In this document: in pieces, positions 1-7,164 of the stretch
How the letters are laid out: each line of letters starts with the position of its first letter
How positions within the stretch are numbered: position 1 is the stretch's first letter
Origin: Terriglobus albidus
Lineage (GTDB): Bacteria > Acidobacteriota > Terriglobia > Terriglobales > Acidobacteriaceae
Reading direction: 5' to 3'
Length of the DNA: 64,000 nt
NCBI RefSeq assembly: GCF_025685425.1
Contig: NZ_JAGTAS010000029.1
Location: 1-64,000, forward strand
Position numbers and translations under genes: made by a program
The notes under the pieces: model-generated
Database searches by the model: none
Seen by the model: only the letters and a program-made list of their open reading frames with translations
Told to the model about the DNA's origin: nothing

Positions 1-112
1 CAAACGGGCATGATGGTGATAGTCCATCTGGCCTCCGAAGATTTTGGATTGCTCTCACAATCAGCTTCTTCGTTCTCGGTCAGATGGACAATAACCTATT
101 GAAACTTCACAT

Positions 113-233
113 TTAGCCGCTGAGGGCATAACCTCGGTACCTCAGCGGCTAAAGCCGCATGTATTTCGGTGCGGGGGACGGGACGGCTAAAAGCCGTCCC
201 CTTAAGCAAGACATTCGCACCTGCGGTGCGAAG
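113..233. repeat. R1 palindromic repeat element
   Basis: The stretch carries two adjacent hairpin motifs, an AGCGGCTAAAGCCGC type and a GGACGGCTAAAAGCCGTCC type, followed by CTTAAGCAAG and a third small hairpin CGCACCTGCGGTGCG. The same arrangement recurs at 37.9, 40.8, 47.4, 62.3 and 63.9 kb. Nothing else is recognisable in bases 1-314. Confidence 0.8.
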
Positions 234-314
234 AGCGCTCGCTGAAACATTAGAGCTTTCCATGATTTATGTCACAAACTTCAGCGCCTAGAACTCTAGT
301 AAGCGCTTAGAACT

Positions 315-1139
315 CTAGTAGATGTAAAACGGATTGCTGCGGCCTGCGTAGATCTGGCTTTTACTGAGTGCGGGTGGTTCCGCCCCCATCGGCTTCAGAT
401 ATGAGATTTCGATCAGGAATGGTCCGCGGGATGGGACCGAGTTCGGGATGAGCCAGGCGTACTCGCCCGTGTTCGGAATATCCCTGGCGTCCAGGACAAG
501 GCCGTCACGCCAATAGCGCGTCGTGTCATGGACGATAAGTGACACTTTGCTGATATGCAGCCTGGGTTTTGTGCTCCAGCGAATGGTGTAGTGCGTGTTT
601 GGGTGTAGTCGATCCTGCGCGGCTGGAGAGGTAATACGAAACGACGCAGCTGGATCCTTATCCCTGATGGTCGTTAGCATGAGGTCAAAGACTCTTGTGG
701 TCTCGGTGTCCGGATTGCATGTTTCTATCTCTATGTAGATCGTGACGCACTTGCACGAAGGAGATGCAACGCAATTGGCCTGGCGGCCGCCGATCGAGAT
801 CAATCGTCTTCCGGTACGCGGTTCACCCGGTGGGGAGACGGTAAGGCCGACGACGGATGCGGGTTTGCCGGTCAGCTCCTCTGGTGGAGTTTGGTAGTAC
901 TGCGGCGCAACCTGCCACTCCGGCGGATATCTGAAACTGAAGCCGCCCCATTCGTAGGTCTTCCAGTGCTCAAGCTCGGCTTGCTCAGCTGAGGCTTGGT
1001 TCGATTCCGCTGCTTGAGGAGAGGAAGGACTCGCGAGAACTCCGGCCGGAACGTAAGAGATTGAGGCAAGCAAAAAAACTACTGCTAGTTGAGGGAACCG
1101 CCGGTTTCGGTCGAGCATTTGAGCTCCGCGAATTGCCAT
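315..1139 (-). CDS. Secreted hypothetical protein with a C-terminal Kre9/Knh1-like segment
   Basis: This 274-residue protein begins with a signal peptide: a basic stretch (RNRR), a hydrophobic core at about residues 18-36, and an Ala/Ser-rich cleavage region. Export to the periplasm or surface is therefore likely. Residues 60-160 contain a PsbP-like stretch with SFRYPPEWQV and a Cys-containing loop. The C-terminal 100 residues (ITSPAAQDRL, HYTIRWST) resemble the beta-sandwich found in Kre9/Knh1-type GPI-anchored membrane family proteins. Function is unknown. A second Met at residue 8 (MLDRNRR) is an equally plausible start. It is divergent from the SnoaL-like gene. Confidence 0.6.
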   Translation of the reverse strand: MAIRGAQMLDRNRRFPQLAVVFLLASISYVPAGVLASPSSPQAAESNQASAEQAELEHWKTYEWGGFSFRYPPEWQVAPQYYQTPPEELTGKPASVVGLTVSPPGEPRTGRRLISIGGRQANCVASPSCKCVTIYIEIETCNPDTETTRVFDLMLTTIRDKDPAASFRITSPAAQDRLHPNTHYTIRWSTKPRLHISKVSLIVHDTTRYWRDGLVLDARDIPNTGEYAWLIPNSVPSRGPFLIEISYLKPMGAEPPALSKSQIYAGRSNPFYIY

Positions 1140-1219
1140 GAAAGTATGCGCTCAAATGGCTTCCAATGGCTGTTTTTAATGTGCCGGCCGCCCGATTTCA
1201 ATTCCTCACAAGAGGGGTC

Positions 1220-1225
1220 TATAAT
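1220..1225 (+). promoter_or_regulatory. -10 element of the SnoaL-like gene
   Basis: A perfect TATAAT lies 24 bases before the ATG at 1249, with an AAAGGGG ribosome site between. No convincing -35 hexamer is seen 17 bases upstream. Confidence 0.45.
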
Positions 1226-1248
1226 CCCGGCGCAGAAAGGGGTCTGCG

Positions 1249-1716
1249 ATGGAAACAGATACCAAGCAAATTGCACGCAGGTATATGGACGAGTGTTGGA
1301 ACCAGGGAAAACTGGAGTCAATCAGCGAACTGGTTTCGGCTGACTGCCGTATCCACGATCCTGTTTTTCCCTCCCTCTCTTCGGGGGCGGACAGCCTCAA
1401 AGGTCATATAGGGATGTGTAAGAACGGCTTTCCTGACCTGACGTTTTCGATCGACGACACCATCGCCGAACGCAACGAAGTCGTACACCACTGGACAGCA
1501 CGTGGCACTCACAAAGCCGAATTTCTCGGCATGCAACCCACCAACCGCAAGGCGACGGTCTCAGGCACATCGATCTATCGAATCGAAGATGGCAAGATCG
1601 TTGAGCAATGGGCCGATTGGAATCTTATGTCGCTGATGGAGCAGCTCGGAGTTGGTATGGCTCACTCGACAGGAGCGCAGGCAAGCGCCTCAAGCGGTCA
1701 ACAAACACGGCTCTGA
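1249..1716 (+). CDS. SnoaL-like polyketide cyclase / ester cyclase family protein
   Basis: The 155-residue product fits the SnoaL-like fold of the NTF2 superfamily. It has an N-terminal helix (ARRYMDECWNQGKLE), a phosphate or ligand pocket strand (VHHWTARGTHKAEFLGMQPT) and a C-terminal strand pair (ISIYRIEDGKIVEQWADWN). Members are small cytoplasmic dimers; some cyclise polyketide methyl esters, but most acidobacterial copies have no known substrate. The AAAGGGG before ATG 1249 supports the start. It stands alone, so no pathway can be inferred. The last 20 residues are low complexity and probably disordered. Confidence 0.75.
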   Translation: METDTKQIARRYMDECWNQGKLESISELVSADCRIHDPVFPSLSSGADSLKGHIGMCKNGFPDLTFSIDDTIAERNEVVHHWTARGTHKAEFLGMQPTNRKATVSGTSIYRIEDGKIVEQWADWNLMSLMEQLGVGMAHSTGAQASASSGQQTRL

Positions 1717-1846
1717 CGAGCACGCTAGGCCCGTCTTTTGATTCCTTCTGAAATGTAGAACTGCATTCGCGCTGCCTTCAGCGATGGAGGCAGCGCCTCT
1801 GGTGTGGATTTCTGGCTTGGCTGGATTCTAGGAATGATTGATTTAT

Positions 1847-1923
1847 TGGTCGGGGCGGAGGGATTCGAACCCCCGACCCTCTGCTCCCAAAGCAGATGCG
1901 CTACCAGACTGCGCTACGCCCCG
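1847..1923 (-). tRNA. tRNA-Pro (anticodon TGG)
   Basis: On the minus strand the sequence starts CGGGGCGTAGCGCAGTCTGG and closes with a matching CGCCCCG acceptor arm, discriminator A and an encoded CCA. The anticodon loop reads TTTGGGA, giving TGG for proline. The T arm contains GGTTCGAATCC. The 5' C1 paired with G72 is typical of proline tRNAs. Confidence 0.95.
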
Positions 1924-2014
1924 ACGTGATGATCTGCCGGCCAGCCGGAGATTGTTCCCGACGCGCCGTGCTGTTTGATTTTACCTTAGCTGGCCGGAGG
2001 GAGGGTCTGAAACT

Positions 2015-2169
2015 GGTGGGAGCAGCGGGCTTCAGCCCGCTAATAAAGCTGTAAAGTGAATGGGCTTTAGCCTTGGGCTTTTTCTGATGGACGCTGAAGG
2101 CCCAGGGCTGAAAGCCCATTTCTATATTGAGACGATAGACCGAGGGCTGAAAGCCCTCGGCTCCCACCC
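2015..2169. repeat. R3 palindromic repeat
   Basis: The block opens GGGAGCAGCGGGCTTCAGCC and closes with the mirrored CTCCCACC, with three internal hairpins built on GGGCTTTAGCC / GGGCTGAAAGCCC. Related copies lie at 10.9, 28.7 and 44.0 kb. It fills the space between tRNA-Pro and the DUF4112 gene with a following R2 copy. Confidence 0.8.
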
Positions 2170-2228
2170 AGTTCCAGCTTCGCTCGAATAGTAACGCCAG
2201 AGAACCAAGTTCGCCGGGGACGCCGAAT

Positions 2229-2273
2229 ATCCCACCCATCGCTTCACGATGGATGGGGCACCCAGTGTATGGG
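2229..2273. repeat. R2 repeat unit
   Basis: An imperfect hairpin (CCCACCCATCG with CGATGGATGGGG) is followed by GGCACCCAGTGTATGGGA. It belongs to the family that also forms the ends of the transposase element at 24.6-25.2 kb. Confidence 0.75.
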
Positions 2274-2296
2274 ATCTCCGAGTTGTCGTTACTTCT

Positions 2297-2830
2297 CTAA
2301 CGTTGCCAGACTGGGTGCATTGGGATGCCGAGAAGCCAGCCCAGCAGCCAGATGGTGACCACAACCGGAACGGCGAGCAGCGCCAGGAACATTGCTCCCA
2401 GAACGAAGAGGAAAACCCAGTCTTTCCAGGTGTGCCGGCGAGGCTCGGCGATATGGCGGGTCAGCAACTTGTAGTTGCGGCGGTTGGCCTTCCAGGCGAT
2501 ATCGAAGGCATCGCCGACGAACGGAATTGCGCCCACCACCACGTCGATGCCGATGTTCGCCATCATGCGCAGCAGGCCTGCCGTGGGCACCCCGCGAGCC
2601 CAGGCGGCGATGACGATGACGGCGCTGGCGAGGCCGCTCAGCAGGTCGCCGATGCCGGGAATCAGGCCGATGATGCCGTCGAGGCCGAAGCGGATCGAGG
2701 TTCCGGGAATGCGGAACCAGTCATCGAGCACACGGGCGAGGAACTCCAGGTTCTCGTCAGAGAACGCACCCGAACGGCCGATGCTGCGCGGGCGAAGTAC
2801 TTCTCCGTAGGTTGCAGAGCGCGAGTTCAT
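2297..2830 (-). CDS. DUF4112 domain-containing membrane protein
   Basis: The 177-residue protein matches the DUF4112 pattern: an amphipathic N-terminal segment, then LDGIIGLIPGIGDLLSG, a hydrophobic segment (AVIVIAAWARG), and ANIGIDVVVGAIPFVGDAFD, which is the second family signature. A strongly hydrophobic segment follows at about residues 137-165. It is probably an integral membrane protein of unknown role. Its ATG overlaps the TGA of the upstream gene (ATGA), so the two are translationally coupled. Confidence 0.8.
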   Translation of the reverse strand: MNSRSATYGEVLRPRSIGRSGAFSDENLEFLARVLDDWFRIPGTSIRFGLDGIIGLIPGIGDLLSGLASAVIVIAAWARGVPTAGLLRMMANIGIDVVVGAIPFVGDAFDIAWKANRRNYKLLTRHIAEPRRHTWKDWVFLFVLGAMFLALLAVPVVVTIWLLGWLLGIPMHPVWQR

Positions 2831-3696
2831 TGCTTCGGGGGATTGGATGCCGGCGGAGGCGTCTTCTGCTGCTCCTCCTGCTTGCGCTTGTCGGCGCCCT
2901 CGGTCACATCCTGACCTTCATAGATCAGACGGATCGTTGAACGGAAGCGCTTGTAGTTGGTGTAGCGAACATACGAGCGGACATGCACGTCCTCGCCGAT
3001 GGAGCCGTCTTGCGCAGCAAAGTGCAGGATGCCCTCCCCTTTGGTGTAGGTGGGGAACCAGTACTTGCCGTCGATCTGCTCGTAATAGGTGGTGTAGGGA
3101 ATGTGCAGGTCTTCGTGTCCGCGGCGAAGGTCATCGGGAACGGTCTTCCCGTTCACCAGGACGATCTGGAAGTCCTGCTGATCGACATAGACCTTGCCCT
3201 GGAAGTAGCGCTGGTTCTTCTCGATCGTCTTCGGTTCGGCGGAAAGCACATAAGTGTCGAGCTCATCGATCTTCTGCTTGCCGATGTACTTGATGTTGTA
3301 CTGCGGCAGCTCTTCGGCGGTGAGTACAAAGGGGAGCTTGCGTTCGATGTCTTGGACGTCCGAGGGCGACATGATGATGCGCTCCAGCGTGTTCTGCGGA
3401 GCAAAGACGACATTCTCCACCTGCCGGCCCTCTTTGCTGAAGGTGATGTCGGCCACCATCTGGTATTCGCCGTCGACTTTGTTCGCATCGTTCAACGTCT
3501 GGATCTTCACCGATCGCCGGAAGCCATAGTCCTCGCGCACCTTGGCGAACTCACTCTCACGTGCTCCCATCTTCTTGATAATGTCGTCGGGAGTCAGACC
3601 GGCGGGAGCTGTCGTATCGAGCGGACCAAAGCCGGAGTTCTGCGCAAAGCCAGCCGAAGCGCAAAGAAGAACGAGGGCAGGGAGAAGGCGTTTCAT
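2827..3696 (-). CDS. Exported outer-membrane-lipoprotein-sorting-like hypothetical protein
   Basis: The chosen start is MKRLLPALVLLCAS, which gives a clean signal peptide ending near FAQNS; a further-upstream Met would add 25 residues derived from degenerate heptad repeats and is unlikely. The mature 270 residues have alternating beta-strand patterns (YFQGKVYVDQQDFQIVLVNG, YWFPTYTKGEG) like those of outer-membrane lipoprotein-sorting (LolA-like) proteins. The C-terminus is Gln/Pro-rich. It probably acts in the periplasm, perhaps binding lipid; that is inferred from fold resemblance only. It is coupled to the DUF4112 gene by a 4-base overlap. Confidence 0.65.
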   Translation of the reverse strand: MKRLLPALVLLCASAGFAQNSGFGPLDTTAPAGLTPDDIIKKMGARESEFAKVREDYGFRRSVKIQTLNDANKVDGEYQMVADITFSKEGRQVENVVFAPQNTLERIIMSPSDVQDIERKLPFVLTAEELPQYNIKYIGKQKIDELDTYVLSAEPKTIEKNQRYFQGKVYVDQQDFQIVLVNGKTVPDDLRRGHEDLHIPYTTYYEQIDGKYWFPTYTKGEGILHFAAQDGSIGEDVHVRSYVRYTNYKRFRSTIRLIYEGQDVTEGADKRKQEEQQKTPPPASNPPKQ

Positions 3697-3726
3697 AGGG
3701 ACTATAAGGATAGACGCGAAAGGCAG

Positions 3727-3782
3727 TTTCCAGTTGCCAGTTAAAAGTCGCCAGCTGAAAACAAGTTGCAAGTTGAAAGTTC
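3727..3782. repeat. Degenerate heptanucleotide repeats
   Basis: Units such as AGTTGCC, AGTTAAA, AGTCGCC, AGTTGCA and AGTTGAA follow one another with 7-base periodicity. The units match the arms of the R5 palindromes at 56.6 and 58.2 kb. The remaining bases to 3955 show no gene. Confidence 0.65.
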
Positions 3783-3955
3783 ACCCCAACGAACATGTTT
3801 CGTTGGGGGCCCGTTGAAACCGTGCTGTATGGGTGGCTTGTGCGCACGTGGTCTAACGCACGCCTAAACGGCAAGAGGGCTGGGCTTTACACTTCGCCCA
3901 CCCCCCTGCAGTACGTCTTCAATTTCAACTTGCTACTTGCAGCGAAAATTCGCAG

Positions 3956-5392
3956 CTATGGCTGTGAATTTTCAACGGCTTGTGCCACCCTGAGAGCCAT
4001 TCCTTCCTCGAAGTGCTTGCCCAGGATCTGGACTCCGATCGGCAGGCCGTCCTTCGTGTTTCCGCAAGGGACGGAGACGCCGCAGATACCGGCCAGCGAT
4101 GCCGCCACGGTGTAGACGTCGGCCAGGTACATGGCGACGGGGTCGTCTGTCTTTTCGCCCAGCTTGAAAGCTGGGGTCGGGGTCATCGGAGTGACGATGG
4201 CGTCGACTTCGTTGAAGGCAGAGAGGAAGTCACGGGTCAGCAGGGTGCGGACCTGCTGGGCTTTCTTGTAGTAGGCGTCGTAGTATCCGGCGGAAAGAGC
4301 GTAGGTTCCCAGCAGGATACGGCGCTTGACCTCTGCGCCGAAGCCGGCGTCGCGGGTCTGGCGGTACATTCCGGTCAGCGTAGACGCGGATTTGTCGCGC
4401 AGGCCGAAGCGCACGCCGTCGAAGCGCGAGAGATTGCTCGAAGCCTCGGCTGTGGCGATGACGTAGTAGGTTGGAATCGCGTAGCGGGTGTGGGGCAGGC
4501 TGATCTTCTTGATCTCGCAGCCGGCAGCCTTGAGGTCTGCGATGGATTTCTCGACCGCCGCACGGATTTCGGGATCGAGACCCTCGCCGAAGTACTCCTC
4601 GGGAACGCCGATCTTCAGGCCGGCGACCGGCTTCTGACTTTCAGCCACATAATCGTTGACCGGCGTGTGCGATGCGGTGGCGTCCATGATGTCGGAGCCG
4701 GCCATCACGCCGAGCAGGGTGGCGGCGTCCTTGACGTTCTTGGTAAAGGGCCCGATGCGGTCAAGCGACGAAGCAAAGGCGATCAGGCCGAAGCGCGACA
4801 CGCGGCCCCAGGTGGGCAGCAGGCCGGTCACGCCGCAGAAGGCTGCGGGCTGACGGATGGAGCCACCAGTGTCGGTGCCCAGGCTGGCGACGCAGAAGCC
4901 TGCAGCGACCGCTGCGGCTGAACCACCGGAGCTTCCGCCGGGAACGCGGTCCAGGGCGCGCGGATTGTGCACCGGGCCGTAGGCGGAGTTCTCGTTCGAG
5001 CTTCCCATGGCGAACTCGTCGCAGTTCAGCTTGCCCAGAAGGACGGCGCCCGCGGCTTCCAGCTTGGCGACGGCGGTGCAGTCATAGGGTGGATGGTAGC
5101 CCTCAAGGATCTTCGATCCAGCGGTCGCGGGCGAGCCGACCATGGTCAGCACGTCTTTAATGCCCAGAGGGATGCCGGCCAGCGGCGGCAGCGGATCGCC
5201 GGCCTTCAGCAGCGCATCGATTTTTGCAGCCTGGGCGAGCGCACGATCCTTCGCCAGCGAGAGATAGCTGTTGATCTCGTCGTCTTTTTGAGCGATACGC
5301 TCGTAGTGGGCTTCGGCGAGTGCGGTGGCCGTGGTCTCGCCGCTCGTCAGAGCGGCGCGCGCCTGGTCGATGCTCAGGGTCTCAAGATTCAT
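3956..5392 (-). CDS. gatA: Aspartyl/glutamyl-tRNA(Asn/Gln) amidotransferase subunit A
   Basis: This 478-residue amidase-signature protein is the glutaminase subunit of GatCAB, which converts Glu-tRNA(Gln) and sometimes Asp-tRNA(Asn) to the amidated forms in the cytoplasm. The Ser-cisSer-Lys triad is visible as K79 (PLGIKD), S154 (PGGSSGGS) and S178 (GTDTGGS), the same numbering as in the well-studied Staphylococcus enzyme. Length is typical. Its ATG overlaps the gatC stop by one base, so the two are translationally coupled. gatB is not in the window. An asparaginyl-tRNA synthetase gene at 60.4 kb suggests the complex here mainly serves tRNA(Gln). Confidence 0.97.
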   Translation of the reverse strand: MNLETLSIDQARAALTSGETTATALAEAHYERIAQKDDEINSYLSLAKDRALAQAAKIDALLKAGDPLPPLAGIPLGIKDVLTMVGSPATAGSKILEGYHPPYDCTAVAKLEAAGAVLLGKLNCDEFAMGSSNENSAYGPVHNPRALDRVPGGSSGGSAAAVAAGFCVASLGTDTGGSIRQPAAFCGVTGLLPTWGRVSRFGLIAFASSLDRIGPFTKNVKDAATLLGVMAGSDIMDATASHTPVNDYVAESQKPVAGLKIGVPEEYFGEGLDPEIRAAVEKSIADLKAAGCEIKKISLPHTRYAIPTYYVIATAEASSNLSRFDGVRFGLRDKSASTLTGMYRQTRDAGFGAEVKRRILLGTYALSAGYYDAYYKKAQQVRTLLTRDFLSAFNEVDAIVTPMTPTPAFKLGEKTDDPVAMYLADVYTVAASLAGICGVSVPCGNTKDGLPIGVQILGKHFEEGMALRVAQAVENSQP

Positions 5393-5712
5393 CAGCGTTC
5401 AATCACCTTCGGGACCTTGAAGAAGCGGTGGTCGGCTTCGGGTGCTTCCCGCAGCACCGCATTGCGATCAATCGAGGGGCGAACGACGTCCTCCCGCAGC
5501 GCTTCGGCGGAGGCTTCGACCTGTCCACCGAGTATCTCGCTGACCTGTGCCATGGGCGGAACTCCGGCGGTATCCAGCTCATTCAACTGGTCGATGTGGC
5601 CAAGAATGGCGTTCAGGTCTTTCTGCATGCGGGCGACTTCGTCGTCTTTCAGCTCAAGCAGGGCCAGCTCGGCCACGCGGCGTACGACGTCAGCGGTTAC
5701 TGTCTCACTCAT
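5392..5712 (-). CDS. gatC: Aspartyl/glutamyl-tRNA amidotransferase subunit C
   Basis: The 106-residue product starts MSETVTADVVRRVAELALLE, the usual GatC N-terminus, and ends RFFKVPKVIER, matching the conserved C-terminal FxVPxV(I/L) motif. GatC is the small belt that holds GatA and GatB together. A longer in-frame reading upstream is out-of-frame DUF721 sequence, so ATG 5712 is preferred. Both ends overlap their neighbours by one base (TGATG), making it the middle of a coupled unit. Confidence 0.93.
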   Translation of the reverse strand: MSETVTADVVRRVAELALLELKDDEVARMQKDLNAILGHIDQLNELDTAGVPPMAQVSEILGGQVEASAEALREDVVRPSIDRNAVLREAPEADHRFFKVPKVIER

Positions 5713-6014
5713 CACTTCTGAGTATAGCGAGGCCGCTCCTGCCCCGAAACAAAGCGCAGCCCAGTCACGGAGACACCTGCCACTTTCTTCAGGTCGCCGA
5801 CCAGCCGTCCGCACATGGCCTCGAGCTGAGGCCGCCATGCGGGGTCGTCCACATGCAGGATGACGGTGCCTTCTTCGTAGGCGGTCACCTGGCTGTGTGA
5901 GGCAATGGCGGAGCCGGCGACGACCGGCCATGCGGCCGCCAGGCGATCCGTCTCGCTGAGCGTGCGTAGCGACTTCCCCAGCGTATTGCGCAGCACATCC
6001 CGCATCCGTTCCAT
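5712..6014 (-). CDS. DUF721 (DciA-like) protein
   Basis: The 100-residue protein carries the DUF721 core: a helical N-terminus (MRDVLRNTLGKSL), AAAWPVVAGSAIASHSQV, then a strand pattern (GTVILHVDDPAWRPQLEAM) typical of the KH-like fold. DciA family members help load the replicative helicase in bacteria without DnaC or DnaI; assigning that role here is inference from the family. Length is short but complete for DUF721. It begins 2 bases after the gmhB stop and overlaps gatC, so expression is shared with tRNA amidation genes. Confidence 0.8.
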   Translation of the reverse strand: MERMRDVLRNTLGKSLRTLSETDRLAAAWPVVAGSAIASHSQVTAYEEGTVILHVDDPAWRPQLEAMCGRLVGDLKKVAGVSVTGLRFVSGQERPRYTQK

Positions 6015-6016
6015 AG

Positions 6017-6574
6017 CTATACCTTCTGGTACCGCTCTGCGATCCAGCGTTCAACCTCTGCCAGCGACTCGATGGCAGTGTGGGGTTCGCCGCAGCCGGC
6101 CTCTTCGGTCCCCCGGATGAGGAAGACCTTTTCTATGCCGGCGGCGTGACCGGCGGCAAGGTCAGAGCAGCGGTCGCCTACCAAAATACTGGTAGTAAGG
6201 TCGATGCCAAGCTCGCGTTCGCCCCGCAACAGCATGCCGGGGCCTGGCTTGCGTTCGTCACACTCGCGCTTATATTCGCCGACGCCGTGCACGGGATGGT
6301 GGGCGCAGTAGTAGACGGCATCGACGTCGGCCTGTTCGCGATCAAGCTCGGCGCGCATCCAGACCATCAGGTCCTGGAACTGATCTTCGGTGTACATGCC
6401 ACGCGCAATACCGGCCTGGTTGGTGACGATCGCCACCTTCATACCGTGCGCGCGGGCGGTGCGGATCAGTGAGGTAATGCCGGGCATCCACTGAACGTCA
6501 GAAATCTTATGGAGATAGCCAATTTCGACGTTCACTACGCCGTCGCGATCAAGAAATAAACAGGGAGGAGCCAC
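6017..6574 (-). CDS. gmhB: D-glycero-D-manno-heptose 1,7-bisphosphate 7-phosphatase
   Basis: The 185-residue HAD phosphatase has the catalytic DxD in LFLDRDGVVN (D9, D11), the IVTNQAGIARG motif, a Cys/His zinc-loop region (YYCAHHP...CDERKP) and the metal-binding ILVGDRCSD. It removes the 7-phosphate in ADP-heptose synthesis for the lipopolysaccharide inner core. The start is GTG; a TATCTT hexamer lies 6 bases before it with no ribosome site, so the mRNA is probably leaderless. It heads the gmhB-DUF721-gatC-gatA unit. Confidence 0.92.
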   Translation of the reverse strand: MAPPCLFLDRDGVVNVEIGYLHKISDVQWMPGITSLIRTARAHGMKVAIVTNQAGIARGMYTEDQFQDLMVWMRAELDREQADVDAVYYCAHHPVHGVGEYKRECDERKPGPGMLLRGERELGIDLTTSILVGDRCSDLAAGHAAGIEKVFLIRGTEEAGCGEPHTAIESLAEVERWIAERYQKV

Positions 6575-6626
6575 ACCTTAAAGATACAAGGCATCCGCAG
6601 TAGCGCCTGTGCACTCCTATTCACGC

Positions 6627-6818
6627 ATGGCGACAACACAAAAACAGGAACGCGATGCGAAGGTAACGCCCTCGGGTCCGAAGGGTGATAACCCGGCGAC
6701 GGCCGGACCGGGGCAGACTAAGGTCAACTCCAGCACGCCGGAGAATAAGGATGGAGAGATTGACCCAACAGCGCCGGGTGAGACCGGGACGACACCGGGG
6801 TCGACGCGAGTTCCATAA
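6627..6818 (+). CDS. Small disordered hypothetical protein
   Basis: A 63-residue reading frame (starting MATTQKQERD; a GTG at 6609 is an alternative) has codon choice like its neighbours, with G or C favoured at third positions. The product is almost entirely Pro, Gly, Thr, Lys and Asp (TAPGETGTTPGSTRVP at the end) and would be unstructured. No family is recognised and no ribosome site is strong, so it may not be translated. Confidence 0.35.
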   Translation: MATTQKQERDAKVTPSGPKGDNPATAGPGQTKVNSSTPENKDGEIDPTAPGETGTTPGSTRVP

Positions 6819-6852
6819 CATCGATAAACTCTGTGCTTTATTGAGAATTTAG

Positions 6853-6996
6853 GGGTATTCCTTGCCCACCCTAGCGTTGCGAGGGTGGGGCACCCGGGTG
6901 GGATAAGCGCTGAAGGCGCGCTCTATACCAGCCTGGGGCAACGCCCCAGGTGTCGATGTCACAGATGTTAAAGAGCTGAAGGCCCGCTCTATAACT
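6853..6996. repeat. R2 unit followed by R4 unit
   Basis: An R2 hairpin (CCCACCCT with AGGGTGGG, then GGCACCCGG) runs into an R4 block containing GCTGAAGGCGCGCTCTATA, the CCTGGGGCAACGCCCCAGG hairpin and a mirrored GCTGAAGGCCCGCTCTATAA. Bases 6819-7120 hold no gene. Confidence 0.75.
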
Positions 6997-7120
6997 CTCA
7001 ATGCAAAGCAACCCGAAACATTGAAAGCAGGTCCTTCACTAATCACGCCAGCGAATCACCCCAGCGAACAAGTTCGCTGGGGACCCCGAACGTTCGGGAT
7101 GACAAGATTTATGCAATACA

Positions 7121-7147
7121 AAAGCCCCGGATGACCGGGGCTTTTTG
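7121..7147 (-). terminator. Rho-independent terminator of the BamD-like gene
   Basis: An AAAGCCCCGG / CCGGGGCTTT stem with a 4-base loop is flanked by A and T runs, 18 bases beyond the stop codon at 7165. It could act in both directions. Confidence 0.85.
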
Positions 7148-7164
7148 GGGTTCGTGAAAGGTGT

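Noticed and set aside
3727-3782. Heptad repeats considered as a CRISPR array
   Set aside because: Units are 7 bases with no spacers and no cas genes are nearby.
3980-4921. Plus-strand frame opposite gatA
   Set aside because: Shadow of gatA, which has its full catalytic triad.
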